This document shows, in pieces, positions 21,844 to 31,913 of a stretch of 64,000 nucleotides of DNA. The position numbers and the translations under genes were made by a program. The DNA is from Silene latifolia (taxonomy: Eukaryota; Streptophyta; Magnoliopsida; Caryophyllales; Caryophyllaceae): the NCBI RefSeq assembly GCF_048544455.1, contig NC_133536.1:27654152-27718151 (forward strand), read 5' to 3'. The notes beneath the pieces are model-generated. The model worked only from the letters and a program-made list of their open reading frames with translations. It searched no databases and was not told the origin of the DNA. How positions within the stretch are numbered: the first letter of the stretch is position 1; every line of letters begins with the position of its first letter.

Positions 21844-22621
21844 ATGGAGTGACAACACCTTGATTAATAATTTAATAGGATAACTGACTAAGAAATCAGA
21901 CGAGTAGCAATCCAGCGAAGGCACGATGCACGAAGCTTGAGTATCTTGTCGGACGATCTATGCCGACTGGACTCTTGCAGACGAGAAAAGGAAGGCACGG
22001 AGGCAGTGTGTGGATTTTTACTTTGAAAAATTGAAAATTGATTATTAAATTTGGAATTTGATCAGAGAAGGAGAATAAGGAATAGAAGGTAGAGGAAGGT
22101 TGAGACTTGGGACTTGGAGCCGTTGCTTTAATTTAGTTTTTAATTTTTTTTTTTATTAAAACCTAGATGATTGGGCCCCTTTTAACTCTGGGCCCTGGGC
22201 AAATGCCCCACATGCCACCCCTTAGGGCCGGGCCTGAATGGAGTGACAACACCTTGATTAATAATTTAATAGGATAACTGACTAAGAAATCAGACGAGTA
22301 GCAATCCTGCGGAGGCACGATGCACGAAGCTTGAGTACTGTCTGGACGACTGCCGACTGGACTCTTGCAGACGAGAAAAGGAAGGCACGAAGGCAGTGTG
22401 TGGATTTTTACTTTGAAAAATTGAAAATTGATTATTAAATTTGGAATTTGGTCAGAGAAGGAGAATAAGGAATAGAAGGTAGAGGAAGGTTGGGACTTGG
22501 AGCCGTTGCTTTAATTTAGTTTTTAATTTTTTTTTTTTTATTAAAACCTAGATGATTGGGCCCCTTTTAACTCTGGGCCCTGGGCAAATGGCCCACATGC
22601 CACCCCTTAGGGCCGGGCCTG
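21844..22621. repeat. Tandem duplication of the hAT terminal region
   Basis: Two copies of about 390 bp, 21844-22236 and 22238-22621, start ATGGAGTGACAACACC and each end in the hAT terminus CCGGGCCTG. They are about 95% alike, with small indels (for example TATCTTGTC missing from copy 2). The element therefore has two stacked termini on its transposase-promoter side. Confidence 0.9.
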
Positions 22622-24086
22622 ACCAGGATCACCACCAACCAAAATCAATGAGCCTATAAAAACTCGCAAGAAAGTTTGTTACAAGACTTACATGCTGAGC
22701 AAGCTCATCTTGGTAAACAGCAATAGTGTAAAGCTCGTAAGAAGCTAGAGAATTAGAAGGCAAAGCAATGTACTCCCTCCATCCCGCTTTTGGCACAAAG
22801 ACCGAAGAGGGAGGAGGGAACCACTTGTACTTATTGTTATTGGATGCAAGTGGACTAAAATGTATGTGGGTAGTAATTACCCAAAAACACGCATCCCTAA
22901 AATAGAAAGATAAACAAATTATCAAGACACTCTAAAATGGAAAAAAGTAGGACAAACGACTAGGACGGAGGGAGTAACTGTCAAGAGAGAATCTTGCACA
23001 ATAAGTCAAGAGTTCTCTCCCAAAGCAATGGGGATGTCACTAACTACGGCTACTACGCTATCCCTTGAAGCCTCACGCTGATACATTAACATGCAAGTAG
23101 GATGAACATGTTAAAACAGAACACAATACATGAGAGAGATGAATGGGGGGGAAGATAATTTGTAATGACCAATGAGAGAGATGCATTGGGGGGAAGAAAA
23201 TCTGCTAAAACATAACACAATACATGCACATGTAAGTGAGAAAGACTATGATGGTACAACTTCATTGACTAAGCCTCAACTATAAGCTTAGGCTTTTGCT
23301 TGAGATAATAATTTCCCAATAAAGTATTAACCACACTATCTCAGTCATTTACCAGGTTTCCACATCAAACTATTGTTAAAGGCGCCAAGGACTTGTAAGC
23401 CAGCGTAAATAAACAAAAAGACACAGCAAGTATTCGTCAAAAATACATAAAAGGCAACATAACATAATTAGACACTCGATCTGTACCTGGCACAACACCG
23501 CCACCAAGCACCCTATTAACTTCCAATCCGAACAAGCCAGACCTGAAAACAGCCAAATCAAAACGCAATTTTCAGCATTTTGCAAAATATTCGCTCTTAC
23601 GAACAACATAACATAATTAAATATAACTGTTAAGTCTAGGCTGCTAGAATTGCACCACTAAATCCGATATAGTTGACTCCCAACCTAGCTACACGTAATG
23701 AAAGCAATCAAATTAAACCTAACATTATCAATGTTTTAAACAAACATACAACGTACAATCGAATACACCATTCCATATGATTAATCCCTGGATTCACATC
23801 CATCAACCTAACCGGTGCATTATGCCCAACCATTTGCTCAGGCAACAAACACGACTTCATCATATCCTCAGAAGTCTCGTTTTCCCCACTACTACCTACA
23901 CCCTTAATTGAATTTATTGGATTACTCGGAGGAGAACTGAAGATTGACCAACCCCTAGGGCTCGGTTCAGAAGTTGGTTCTTCAGACGCGCCATTGAGAG
24001 GCGATTCGGGAAATGATTTGGGGGTAATTGGATGAACCGGTGCATTACGCCCAACCATTTGCCCAGGCAACGAAGACGACTTCATC
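22622..24086 (-). pseudogene. RADA: RADA gene: upstream exons and 5' half of the Walker A exon
   Basis: Three exons on the minus strand. Exon a (23757 to about 24086) ends with PVRLMDVNPGINHMEWCIRL and a GTACGT donor. Exon b (23487-23542) lies between TTTTCAG and GTACAG and encodes SGLFGLEVNRVLGGGVVP. Exon c starts after TATAG at 22653 and encodes GSLILVGGDPG up to 22622, where the hAT begins; it continues at 4498. Intron phases match (TT|G for Leu, G|GC for Gly). Together they match plant RADA just before and across Walker A. Exon a contains a 50 bp repeat (23811-23860 and 24036-24085), so its 5' border is uncertain. The N-terminal zinc-finger exons were not found; F-box DNA adjoins at 24093. 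Confidence 0.85.
22773..22974. mobile_element. Stowaway MITE in RADA intron, 202 bp
   Basis: Terminal repeats CTCCCTCCATCCCGCTTTTG and the complementary GACGGAGGGAG, flanked by TA. It shares the GCACAAAGACC-type interior with the copy at 2243-2450. It lies between RADA exons b and c. Confidence 0.88.
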
Positions 24087-24092
24087 CTAGTA

Positions 24093-24463
24093 TCGCAAAC
24101 AAAGGCAGGTTAGCTTCGCTCTCTTGAAGCAACCAACTCATCCATGGGTGTACTTCTAATTGTTCTTCGTTTAAATTAAATCCAACAATGCGCTTTTCTT
24201 GATCTCCTTGATCGCGAATTCCAAGAGGCCAGTACACAGTGTTATCGATCAAAACACCCTTATGAATTCCTATCGTAGACACACGATTATTATCTAAAAC
24301 ACAAGCTATTCTTCGCCATTTTCCAGAGAGCGAAGAATATACGTATAAATGACTATTGAAATCATTAGTATAACTCGTAAAAATGGCAACAATCTTGTAA
24401 TAATTAGTAACATGAATAGAAGTTCGTGTTCGATGGAAGTATACCAATTAACGGACGCGTCAT
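24093..24463 (-). pseudogene. F-box gene fragment, truncated copy of the gene at 31914-32996
   Basis: On the minus strand 24093-24375 matches the F-box-associated part of the intact gene at 31914-32996 almost codon for codon (YKIVAIFTSYTNDFNSHLYV; HKGVLIDNTVYWPLGIRDQG; HPWMSWLLQESEANLPLF). It covers about residues 165-268. The F-box itself and the first 160 residues are missing; an ATGACGCGTC start-like motif remains at 24463 but in another frame. The 3' side stops abruptly at about 24093, next to the RADA exon. It looks like a partial duplicate dropped into or beside RADA. Confidence 0.85.
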
Positions 24464-25099
24464 GTTATGCGCACGAAAACGCTTAAAAGGGACGAAGGTA
24501 GAGGTGTCTTCGACTATGGCGCATGGGAAGAGCTGGGTTTGTCAATGTGATTGAATATCATCACAATTTACATCTCCATCACATGGCTTGTTTTGTGATT
24601 AACATTAGTTTCAAATTATAGGGTAATTCGTGATTATCAACACTAATTCAGAAGGCACCCCAAATTTCAGATTTGCCTACTTAATTTGTGATTAACATTT
24701 AATTAATATCATATTTTCAATTCTAATGGTCATTGCTAAGTTTTCTTATTTCAACTTTAATTGCATAATTCTTACACAAATAGTCAAATACATAAATTGG
24801 AAACAGAGATAATGAGCAATTATTTTCCTTGATTAAAGATATAAGTGAAGAACGTAAAAAGAAGGGTTATTTGGTAATTTAATCGGGCGATATCAAATTT
24901 AGGGGAGATAAAAAGAATTTTTTTTTTTTTTTGGGTACGATACATCCTTTATTGCTAATCAATCCTAAATTCCTAATCATAATCCTAGCACTACTTGTAA
25001 ATCCCATATTCCCCGCCGACATTCTTTACTAATCCTAGCCCTACTCGTAAACTCCATGTTAAACCTACTATAAATACGGTCTTCTACATGTTTAATTTA
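24464..25099. other. Intergenic, with a poly(A)-type retroposon end
   Basis: No gene. At about 24924-25080, on the minus strand, sequence ending ...CGTACCC is followed by a run of 14 or more A (24924-24937 as T on plus). It resembles the 3' tail of a LINE or SINE copy. I cannot assign the family. Confidence 0.35.
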
Positions 25100-25111
25100 C
25101 TAGTTGTTGCG

Positions 25112-25131
25112 CCGCGCCCTCCCGGGCGCGG
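25112..25131 (-). terminator. Helitron 3'-terminal hairpin
   Basis: 8 bp GC-only stem with a GGGA loop, eight bases before the terminal CTAG. In Helitrons this hairpin is thought to signal the end of rolling-circle transfer. Confidence 0.8.
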
Positions 25132-26107
25132 AGCCCCAATTTGTAGAACCGTATTTTGATTCCTGATATTAATACTGTGTTGTTTCCGTGCTTACGTTTA
25201 TAGAATAGTTTGTTAACTACGTTGTGAAACTTGTCGGAATCAAGTATTTTCCATATTGGCTTGTACGAGCACTTAGAACCCTAGAATTTAAATGCTGATT
25301 GCAGGAAGTGAAATGTTGTAAAAAAACTGAAGAGTCGGCAAATTACCGAAGAGTTTAAAATACCGAAGAGTCAGCAAATTAGTTGGTCGTAATAGAATGT
25401 AGACCTTTAAATAGGGTTATTTGTTCCGCAAACTATGAATCCCAAAAAACATGTTCAGAATCTGCAAGTACAGGAGTAACATATATGTATCCAACAAAAA
25501 TGGGACGTGGCTGCTAGACTGGCCCTGAAGTGAGACAGTTCCAAATGTACTGCAAGCAGCCCCAAACAACCATACACAATCAACACAAAGGCAGGTATAC
25601 TTTATTACGCTAACCAAAAAGAGGATCAATGGGATATAGCGACACTATCCCAAGGCAACCCTAACTATTAACCAGTAGTAACGAAGTGTTGCTGATAGGT
25701 CGTTCCGTCCCTATTGCGCTCAACTTATTAATTCACATAATTTGAGGCCAAGCGTTGGCAACAATTTCGCAACTTATCAACACTCAGGAAGCTAAGCAGG
25801 TATACTAAGCTACAAGCTAGGCGGAAATAAGCTAGAGGCAATTTGGGAATTATAACGTAAAACCGACTGTGAATGAGCGAACTGACATTTGCATTCCAGC
25901 ACTTTTGGAGGAGCAGCAATCCACAGCCTGGCATAGGTATTTGAATGCACACAGCTATTGCATGTGTTCCTGCATACATTTGTGAACAACAACCGGGGCG
26001 TAAAGTACATCACACACAAATCCCGAGATACTCCCCATGGTCGTGCCCCACCACACTCCCGAGACACTCCCTGTAGATTTCGCTATTATATCAGTTTAAC
26101 TCTCTTG

Positions 26108-26282
26108 TTTTTGTTATTGTTGTTTCTATCTTCTGGTATAAGGATTACATCCACCGGAAGAAATCAATTACGAATAACCTTCAAGACATCAAACCTGGCT
26201 GTCTTCGACAATGGCCTGTGTAGAAATCAACAGGACAAATATCAGTCCAAATACCAGAAGATAGAAACAACAATAACAAAAA
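26108..26282. repeat. Perfect foldback (29-32 bp arms, 111 bp loop)
   Basis: TTGTTATTGTTGTTTCTATC... (26111-26139) is complemented exactly by ATACCAGAAGATAGAAACAA... (26251-26279), and the match extends by about three T/A bases. A transcript would fold into a long-stem hairpin. It lies inside the Helitron. Confidence 0.85.
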
Positions 26283-26475
26283 AAAAATAGCCTTAATCCT
26301 AAATTCTTTAGGGGTCGACAATCATAAATCATCATTTGAAGTCGCCAATGACAGATAAGAAAAATAGAGGACCAGAAATGAGAGAGAAACACGATAAATA
26401 TCTAACATACAAATAAAGATCAGAAGCATATAAAATAAAGAAAACATTTAAAAAAAGGGCCAGCAAAAGACTGAC

Positions 26476-26566
26476 CTGCACTGTCCCATGATGACATGGT
26501 CTCCCTCCTTAACACGAAAGCAAGGTGAAACATGGGCTGCAAATGTTGGAGTGCCTCTTCTCGTAT
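26476..26566 (-). pseudogene. RPS11: Captured exon of ribosomal protein S11 (uS17)
   Basis: The minus strand encodes RYEKRHSNI and, after a one-base shift, [20 protein letters not shown]. This is the conserved core of cytosolic uS17/RPS11, which binds 18S rRNA in the small subunit. It is bordered by an ATATCAG acceptor and a GTCAG donor, so genomic (intron-bearing) DNA was captured. The extra base between SNI and AHV breaks the frame. Upstream and downstream exons of the gene were not seen nearby. Confidence 0.85.
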
Positions 26567-27679
26567 CTGATATCATGAATAGGGTTTATTAATAATAAGA
26601 ACTATAATATGATCAGGATCATTCTTTAGGGATAAAGAAAACAATGTCGTAAATGCTGAGACGGGTCAAGTACATACTACCAAAAGTAACATAATTAAAC
26701 ATCCAAATGGCGTAAAGCTAACAACTCGAGTTGTTAAAATATAAAAGCGGCTATAAAACTTAGCTTAGGGCTTTATTAGAGGTACAACAGCTACTGGCAC
26801 TTGATATTTGACAGCCTACTCCATTTTTCCCTAACAAAGGAAGGGAAAAACACATAATCATGTCTTCTCTTTTGATCCCCAAATTTTTGCAATACAATCA
26901 AATTAAACGAAAAAACTAAACCAAAATGTATTTAATTCACATTCAATAATAATCATTAACTGCAGCATCAATGACTTAATTAAGCTCAAGTTACCTCTTA
27001 ACCTAGCTGACGCTCGCTCTCTCGCCGACGTAATCACCATCCCCGTCCTCAACAACTGCAGGCTTACCAACAAAAAATACCAACAATAAGAATCACCAGA
27101 AAACGCAAACGGAGATTAAAAAGCACAGTTAACATCAGGGAGGAGAGTATTCAGGGTAGGTGGATGTTGATTAAGTGAGGTATTAAGAAGACCATGTAAA
27201 TTCTTAACGATTAATTGGAATGATCTTTGCATCTAATTAGTGAAAACAACAATAGCGACTTGTAGAATCGCTAAATAATAAAACGAAAACAATACAGACC
27301 TCACTAATAAAACCTGGAAGCAATCAAACCAAAGAACAAAATAGTACCACAGTAGAACAAAGCTCCAAACGCAAGTCATTCAATTAACCAATCGACAACT
27401 TTTCTGGTAACATTAATAATTAATACTCAATTATAATCAAGCAGAGGAGTGATGTAACGCCTCAATTACCCCATTATAATCAAGCAGAGGGTCAATAATC
27501 CATCTCAATAGGTAAAAGTAATATGATGAATAACCCGAAATTTTCAATTTGCCCAAATTATGGCATGCAATCAATTTAAACATTAAAAAAGGCCAAATCT
27601 ATAGGGTATCATGTCCTAATTAAGACGAAGTAAACATAAAAATAAAAAACGATTATGAGGAATCCAACACCTAATTTCC

Positions 27680-28640
27680 ACCCCGGACAGGCCCCTCACG
27701 AACGGCAACCCCATGCCACGTGACCGCATATAGACAGGTTACTGCCGCAGCAAAAGAAGAAAGACGGCAATAGAGATTAGGCAAGCGAAATCGGTACACG
27801 TATGTTGGCGTTGCCGATGCTTTTGACAACCTTAAAGTGCTGTCAAGATCAAACTGTCATCCCCTCTGTTTACGCCGAAGCTACAATGTTTAGCATCGTA
27901 AAAGTCAAACCGAGAAAGTCGAGATAAAACAGAAATAGAGAAAAAGATGCCGAGAAATTCAGCACATATTCCCCCAGGCTCCCCATCAACAACATTCCCA
28001 AGACCCGTGATCGCATATACACAAGATATCGCCATAGCAAAAGAAGAAAACGACAATGGAAATAGCAAACAAATCAGACAATACAACAAACCATTCAATT
28101 GACTTCCTCGTATCGCCATTCTATCTTTAGAGACCATGAAAGGGACATCCATTATTCCTGCATTACCACTTGAAACAAAAGACGCATTAACGGTCAGCTT
28201 CACAAAGTTCAATCACAATAAAGTCAGTTAATAAAAAATTAAAGCACATTAACTACAAATTAGATTAAAACAACATTACCAAAAAAATAAGAATTATCCA
28301 AAGCTACTTCTCTTCACAGATTTGATATCAGTAGAAGGAGCCACATCAACCTACAACAGAACAGTATCAAAAACAACATTAAAAACGAGAAAAAGCTGGA
28401 AGCTTTATTACTCAGAACAAATAAATAAAAGAGGTCAAAATGTAGAAATGACAATTAACCAATCTAAACAAAAAAAATATGTAAAAATTAGAACATTCAT
28501 AAGCTATTAACCCAATATAAATAAAAAATAAGTGGAAATTAAAGACGACATACCCAAATATTATTCTGGGTGAAGACAATGGCAGCAGCCCCATAGGACG
28601 ACGATGATGGAGAGTAAACGAATGATAAACGATCAATCAA
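27680..28640. repeat. Diverged direct duplications inside the Helitron
   Basis: The block near 27710-27775 (GTGACCGCATATAGACAGG, GCAAAAGAAGAAAGACGGCA) is repeated at about 28008-28065 (GTGATCGCATATACACAAG, GCAAAAGAAGAAAACGACAA). Another block at 28500-28615 (CATACCCAAATATTATTCTG, GCAGCAGCCCCATAGGACGA) is repeated at 28755-28840. They are roughly 75-80% alike by eye. Their origin is unknown; they may be captured exon-intron units. Confidence 0.55.
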
Positions 28641-28837
28641 GGTAATTAGTAAAGTCTTTCACATTAAGGTAAATACAAATTAAGCTACTAACCAAATCCA
28701 ATTGAAAAATATGCTAAAAACTAAAACCACCATCGGCTATTAATACAACATGGCTGTAACATAAGTGCAAATTAAAGACAACATACCCAATTATTACTCT
28801 GTGAGGAGTCAATGGCAGAACCTACATAGGAGGACGA

Positions 28838-28970
28838 TATCAGCCCCCGCTACGATCATGTGATCTAAGGGCATATTGACTTTTGTCAATCCTCTTGCAT
28901 TATTAGGAAAAAGATTTTCCAGTTCTTGAATTTTATTTTCCATTTCTTTCTTTCCGGTCCCTGAAATGTT
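28838..28970 (-). pseudogene. GBSS: Captured granule-bound starch synthase exon (2)
   Basis: After a TTTCAG acceptor (28971-28973) the minus strand encodes [20 protein letters not shown], then [20 protein letters not shown]. This is the GT5 starch synthase stretch running to the conserved AGAD motif. It breaks off right after GAD, just before the expected SRFEPCG catalytic motif, and runs into unrelated sequence. It therefore cannot encode an enzyme. It lies in sense orientation with the Helitron. Confidence 0.88.
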
Positions 28971-29055
28971 TATAGAAACAGCACATCGTGTCATTGAAGG
29001 ATAATAAATATTCAAGAGTGAATGTATGGTTTGGAGAGTGTTGATGAACTCACAG

Positions 29056-29205
29056 GGATAATAATCTGCACATTATTCTCCTTGATGAAATGAGGAATTG
29101 CTTTAGCAAGGATATCGTAACCTTTCTGCTCTTCAAGTCGGCCTGTGAATCCAATAAGTGGGATATTACGATCCACGGGCAACTCGACTTCTCGACTTCT
29201 GCCTA
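29056..29205 (-). pseudogene. GBSS: Captured granule-bound starch synthase exon (1)
   Basis: The minus strand encodes [20 protein letters not shown], then [16 protein letters not shown] and KENNVQIII, the region just before the GTGKK exon at 28838-28970. A GTGAGT donor-like site follows at about 29055. In GBSS these two exons are neighbours, so one contiguous genomic piece of a waxy-type gene was captured with its intron. GBSS makes amylose in plastids; this fragment has neither the transit peptide nor the catalytic ends. Confidence 0.88.
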
Positions 29206-30599
29206 AAGGGGTTCGAATTAATCACCTGAAACCATGCACTCAACATGAGTTACTTGAAAGCAGAATACAAATTGGGAAAGGGAAGCATTTGATTTAAAAC
29301 ATTTAAGCATCGATCAATAAAGCTCCATAACAACCTAAATTGACCAATGTCAACTCCACCTCATGTAGTAATGTCCACAACTCCAAAGACGGGAAGTAAC
29401 AAACCCAAAACGAAAGATAAAAGTAATAAACAATAAAGAGGATTAACGATAATGGGAATACGTAGATAAATGAATACAACCAAGCGGTAGCGATAACCAA
29501 GGCAAATTAGCAAGAAATCTAGAATACGAAGATCAATACACTAATCCTAAATGCCAGAAAACAAAGATGAAAATAATTAACCACAAAAAGAAAGAAAATG
29601 ATATTGGAAAATGGCAAACCAATCAAAATCCCGCCAACTAATCAGCAGTAACAAAGCACAGTATTGATAATCAAGGTAACGCAAAACCCGAATCCCACCC
29701 AAAGTAACATAACAGAGAGAAATGGAATGGCAAAATACCTGATTGTTACCGCCACCGTCATTACACGCAGCCGTATCATCGCCATCACATCAACTCCTTA
29801 TCGTCATCGTCATCGCCATCATATCAAGGCCGTATCGTTTTCCCTCCTCAACAACTATACATGCAATATAAACATCACAAACAAATTATAAACAAGAAAC
29901 CCCTTTATTTTTAATAAACTGAAATGAGAAGGAGGAAATAAACTCAGAAACAGCAAAATGAAAATGGCAGCAATACGAGAACAAGGAGAAGCGGCAAAAT
30001 AAAAATGGAAATAAGAAAAAAAAAACCCAGAAAACAATGAGTAAATTAAACTAACCAGCAACGAGAACAAGAAACCAATAGGAAATAATGAAAAAATCAG
30101 CCGTCGTCATCAGCAGCAGCATTGCCATCGTGATCACGCCGGTTCACATCGTCATCGTTGTGTGAGCGTTGACCGAAGAGGGAAAAGTGAAGTGGAGAAT
30201 GGAGGGAGGCATTCATAGATGGAAATAAAAATGGAAATGAGTGGGTGAGAATCATACAAGAATGTCGTAAAAGGAGTGGGTGTGAGTGAATGTGAGAGAA
30301 ATGGAGGGTAGGGATTCAAAGGGGAAATCAAGGGTTGAGAGAGAACAGCTACTATTCATAGCTACAGTTGCTTGAAGTCCTCTCTTTTTAAGGGTAAAGG
30401 ATTCGTGTTTATTGTTGTTTTAATTTAATTATCATACTAAAAAAACATGGAGGAAGATCAGGTTGAGATCATGGATATTATGAGCTTGAAATTATATAAA
30501 TGTCTTAAAAGAGAATGATAAGGTTGACGGTAAGGTCCTCTTCATATTCAAGCTTCGTAACTGTGAGTATGCGGGTCAACCCGACATGTCAAACCATAA

Positions 30600-31239
30600 A
30601 ATCATCAGCATCGTCCTCAATATACACAAGTATCTTTGGAATCTCAAGGCCTTTATAATGTAAATGATGATCAGTTTTTAAGGACCGTTTATGAGGTTGT
30701 TTCTACGGCTGATTTATTCTTCTATACTAAGACTAATGAACAATTAGCTTGCACTTTAACTCGTTTAATTAGGAGTTGTTATCGATTTAGTCTTGGCATG
30801 TTGAGCGCTTTGAGTGATTATTCTTTGGTTTTTGTTGTGGAAGTTGGGAGGGCGTATGCTACTAAAGGTTATATCGGGGCTATGCAGAGGATGTTGTTAG
30901 ATGATCATTCGACTAATACGAGACTAGAATCATCAAGTGCTGATAATGATAAGGAAAAGGATGAACATGATCATTCGACGAGATAGATTGGGAAACTATT
31001 GAAAAGGAACAAAAAGAGATGAATGATATAATCAACGAGGTAAGGAGCTGGCAACAATTACCTAATGATTCCGGGATAATCATAGAAGAGATTAAGCCCT
31101 TGATTACATCTGAAAATTTGAATTGGGATATAATTGGGAATGAATATGTGATAACCAACGAAGAAAAGAAGCGAGGTGAATGTGCTATTTGTCTGTCACC
31201 CTATACCGGAAAGGTAAGGAACAATTCTGTTTTCACATG
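30600..31239 (+). pseudogene. Unidentified gene remnant, possible RING-type start
   Basis: An open stretch from about 30600 encodes LYNVNDDQFLRTVYEVVSTA, then LIRSCYRFSLGMLSALSDYS, and an acidic tail with DDHSTN. It has no ATG at its start and stops at 30986. In another frame the coding-like sequence continues (EIDWETIEKEQKEMNDIINE) and ends ECAICLSPYTGK before GTAAGG. The C-x2-C pair there could open a RING finger with the rest in a lost exon. I do not recognise the family. It is probably a decayed or partial gene. Confidence 0.35.
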
Positions 31240-31400
31240 AAATCAAGAGACACATTGTTAGAATCGTCATTAACAGTCAAAATTCCTTCCCATTCAGTAT
31301 TAATTCGCAATTCAACCTTCATCTTCATACTCTCAGAATCGTCATTAACAGTCAAAATCAATCACATTCATACTTTCATAATTTCGGCGATTTAATTAAA
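31240..31400 (+). repeat. Short direct repeat
   Basis: AGAATCGTCATTAACAGTCA occurs twice, at about 31259 and 31335, each followed by AAAT. Otherwise no feature. Confidence 0.6.
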
Positions 31401-31853
31401 ATCGGTATGTCATTCTTACTGTTTTATCTTAATTAATCGTCTTTTTTCTTGATTGAGTATATTGATTTTAGTGTGTGGGGTTTAATTTGTTGCAGGATGG
31501 ATTGAAATAAAATAAACCCAGAAATTATGTCATGATGTTTTTGTTTAGTTTTACACGTTTGACCCGTCTTAAGATTAAAACGAATAATACCGCCTTAAAC
31601 AAGAATTTGAGCTAAACAATAATGTCATTGTAAATCCCAACCAAATTTCATGAACTAAATCTCTAGTTCCCAATTATTTGTTTAACTTTAATTAAAATAA
31701 TATCCCTTACAACTTGCAAGGAATAAAATAAAGTGAAAAAATGATTGGGACGGAACGAATTTTTATTTATAACAATACGTATATTCTCCGATGTCTATAT
31801 ATTATATATACTCATATACAAACCCATCTAAGTAAATTACACATTATTTTATA

Positions 31854-31897
31854 CTCCCTCTTATTCAGCCTGATATTTCCCTTTCAGTAGGATGGAG
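31854..31897. mobile_element. Possible Stowaway remnant, 44 bp
   Basis: CTCCCTCTTATTCAGCCTG at the left and AGGATGGAG at the right, flanked by TA on both sides. It could be an internally deleted Stowaway copy just after the F-box gene's stop. The inverted repeat is weak. Confidence 0.35.
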
Positions 31898-31913
31898 TAT
31901 ATTATATAAGCAA

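Larger units (their letters stand above)
4499..22621 (-). mobile_element. hAT DNA transposon carrying nested LTR elements
   Basis: The left end is CAGGCCCGGTCCTG (from 4499). The right end, read inwards, is CAGGCCCGGCCCTAAGG (from 22621). Flanks are ACCAGGAA (left, with two extra T before the terminus) and ACCAGGAT (right, 22622-22629), so an imperfect 8 bp hAT target duplication is likely. The element encodes a TTF-zinc-finger/hAT transposase on the minus strand, interrupted by a 14.6 kb LTR element. Without that insertion it would be about 3.5 kb. The terminal ~390 bp at the right end are tandemly duplicated (21844-22621). It is inserted in the Walker A exon of RADA. Confidence 0.85.
25100..30401 (-). 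mobile_element. Helitron carrying captured gene fragments
   Basis: The 3' end on the minus strand is diagnostic. A perfect 8 bp stem with a 4-base loop (CCGCGCCC GGGA GGGCGCGG, 25112-25131) is followed by CGCAACAACTAG and then a host T at 25099. The likely 5' end is TCCTTTACCCTTAAAAAGAG at 30401, preceded by a host A, with a GTAGCTATGAATAGTAGC stretch common near Helitron 5' ends. There is no Rep/helicase, so it is non-autonomous. It holds sense-oriented pieces of at least two unrelated genes (RPS11, GBSS), a 29 bp perfect inverted repeat and diverged internal duplications. The 5' border is less certain than the 3' border. Confidence 0.7.

Noticed and set aside
21844-22236. Outer boundary of the hAT at 22236
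   Set aside because: The flank AATGGAGT does not match the left flank; 22621 with ACCAGGAT does.
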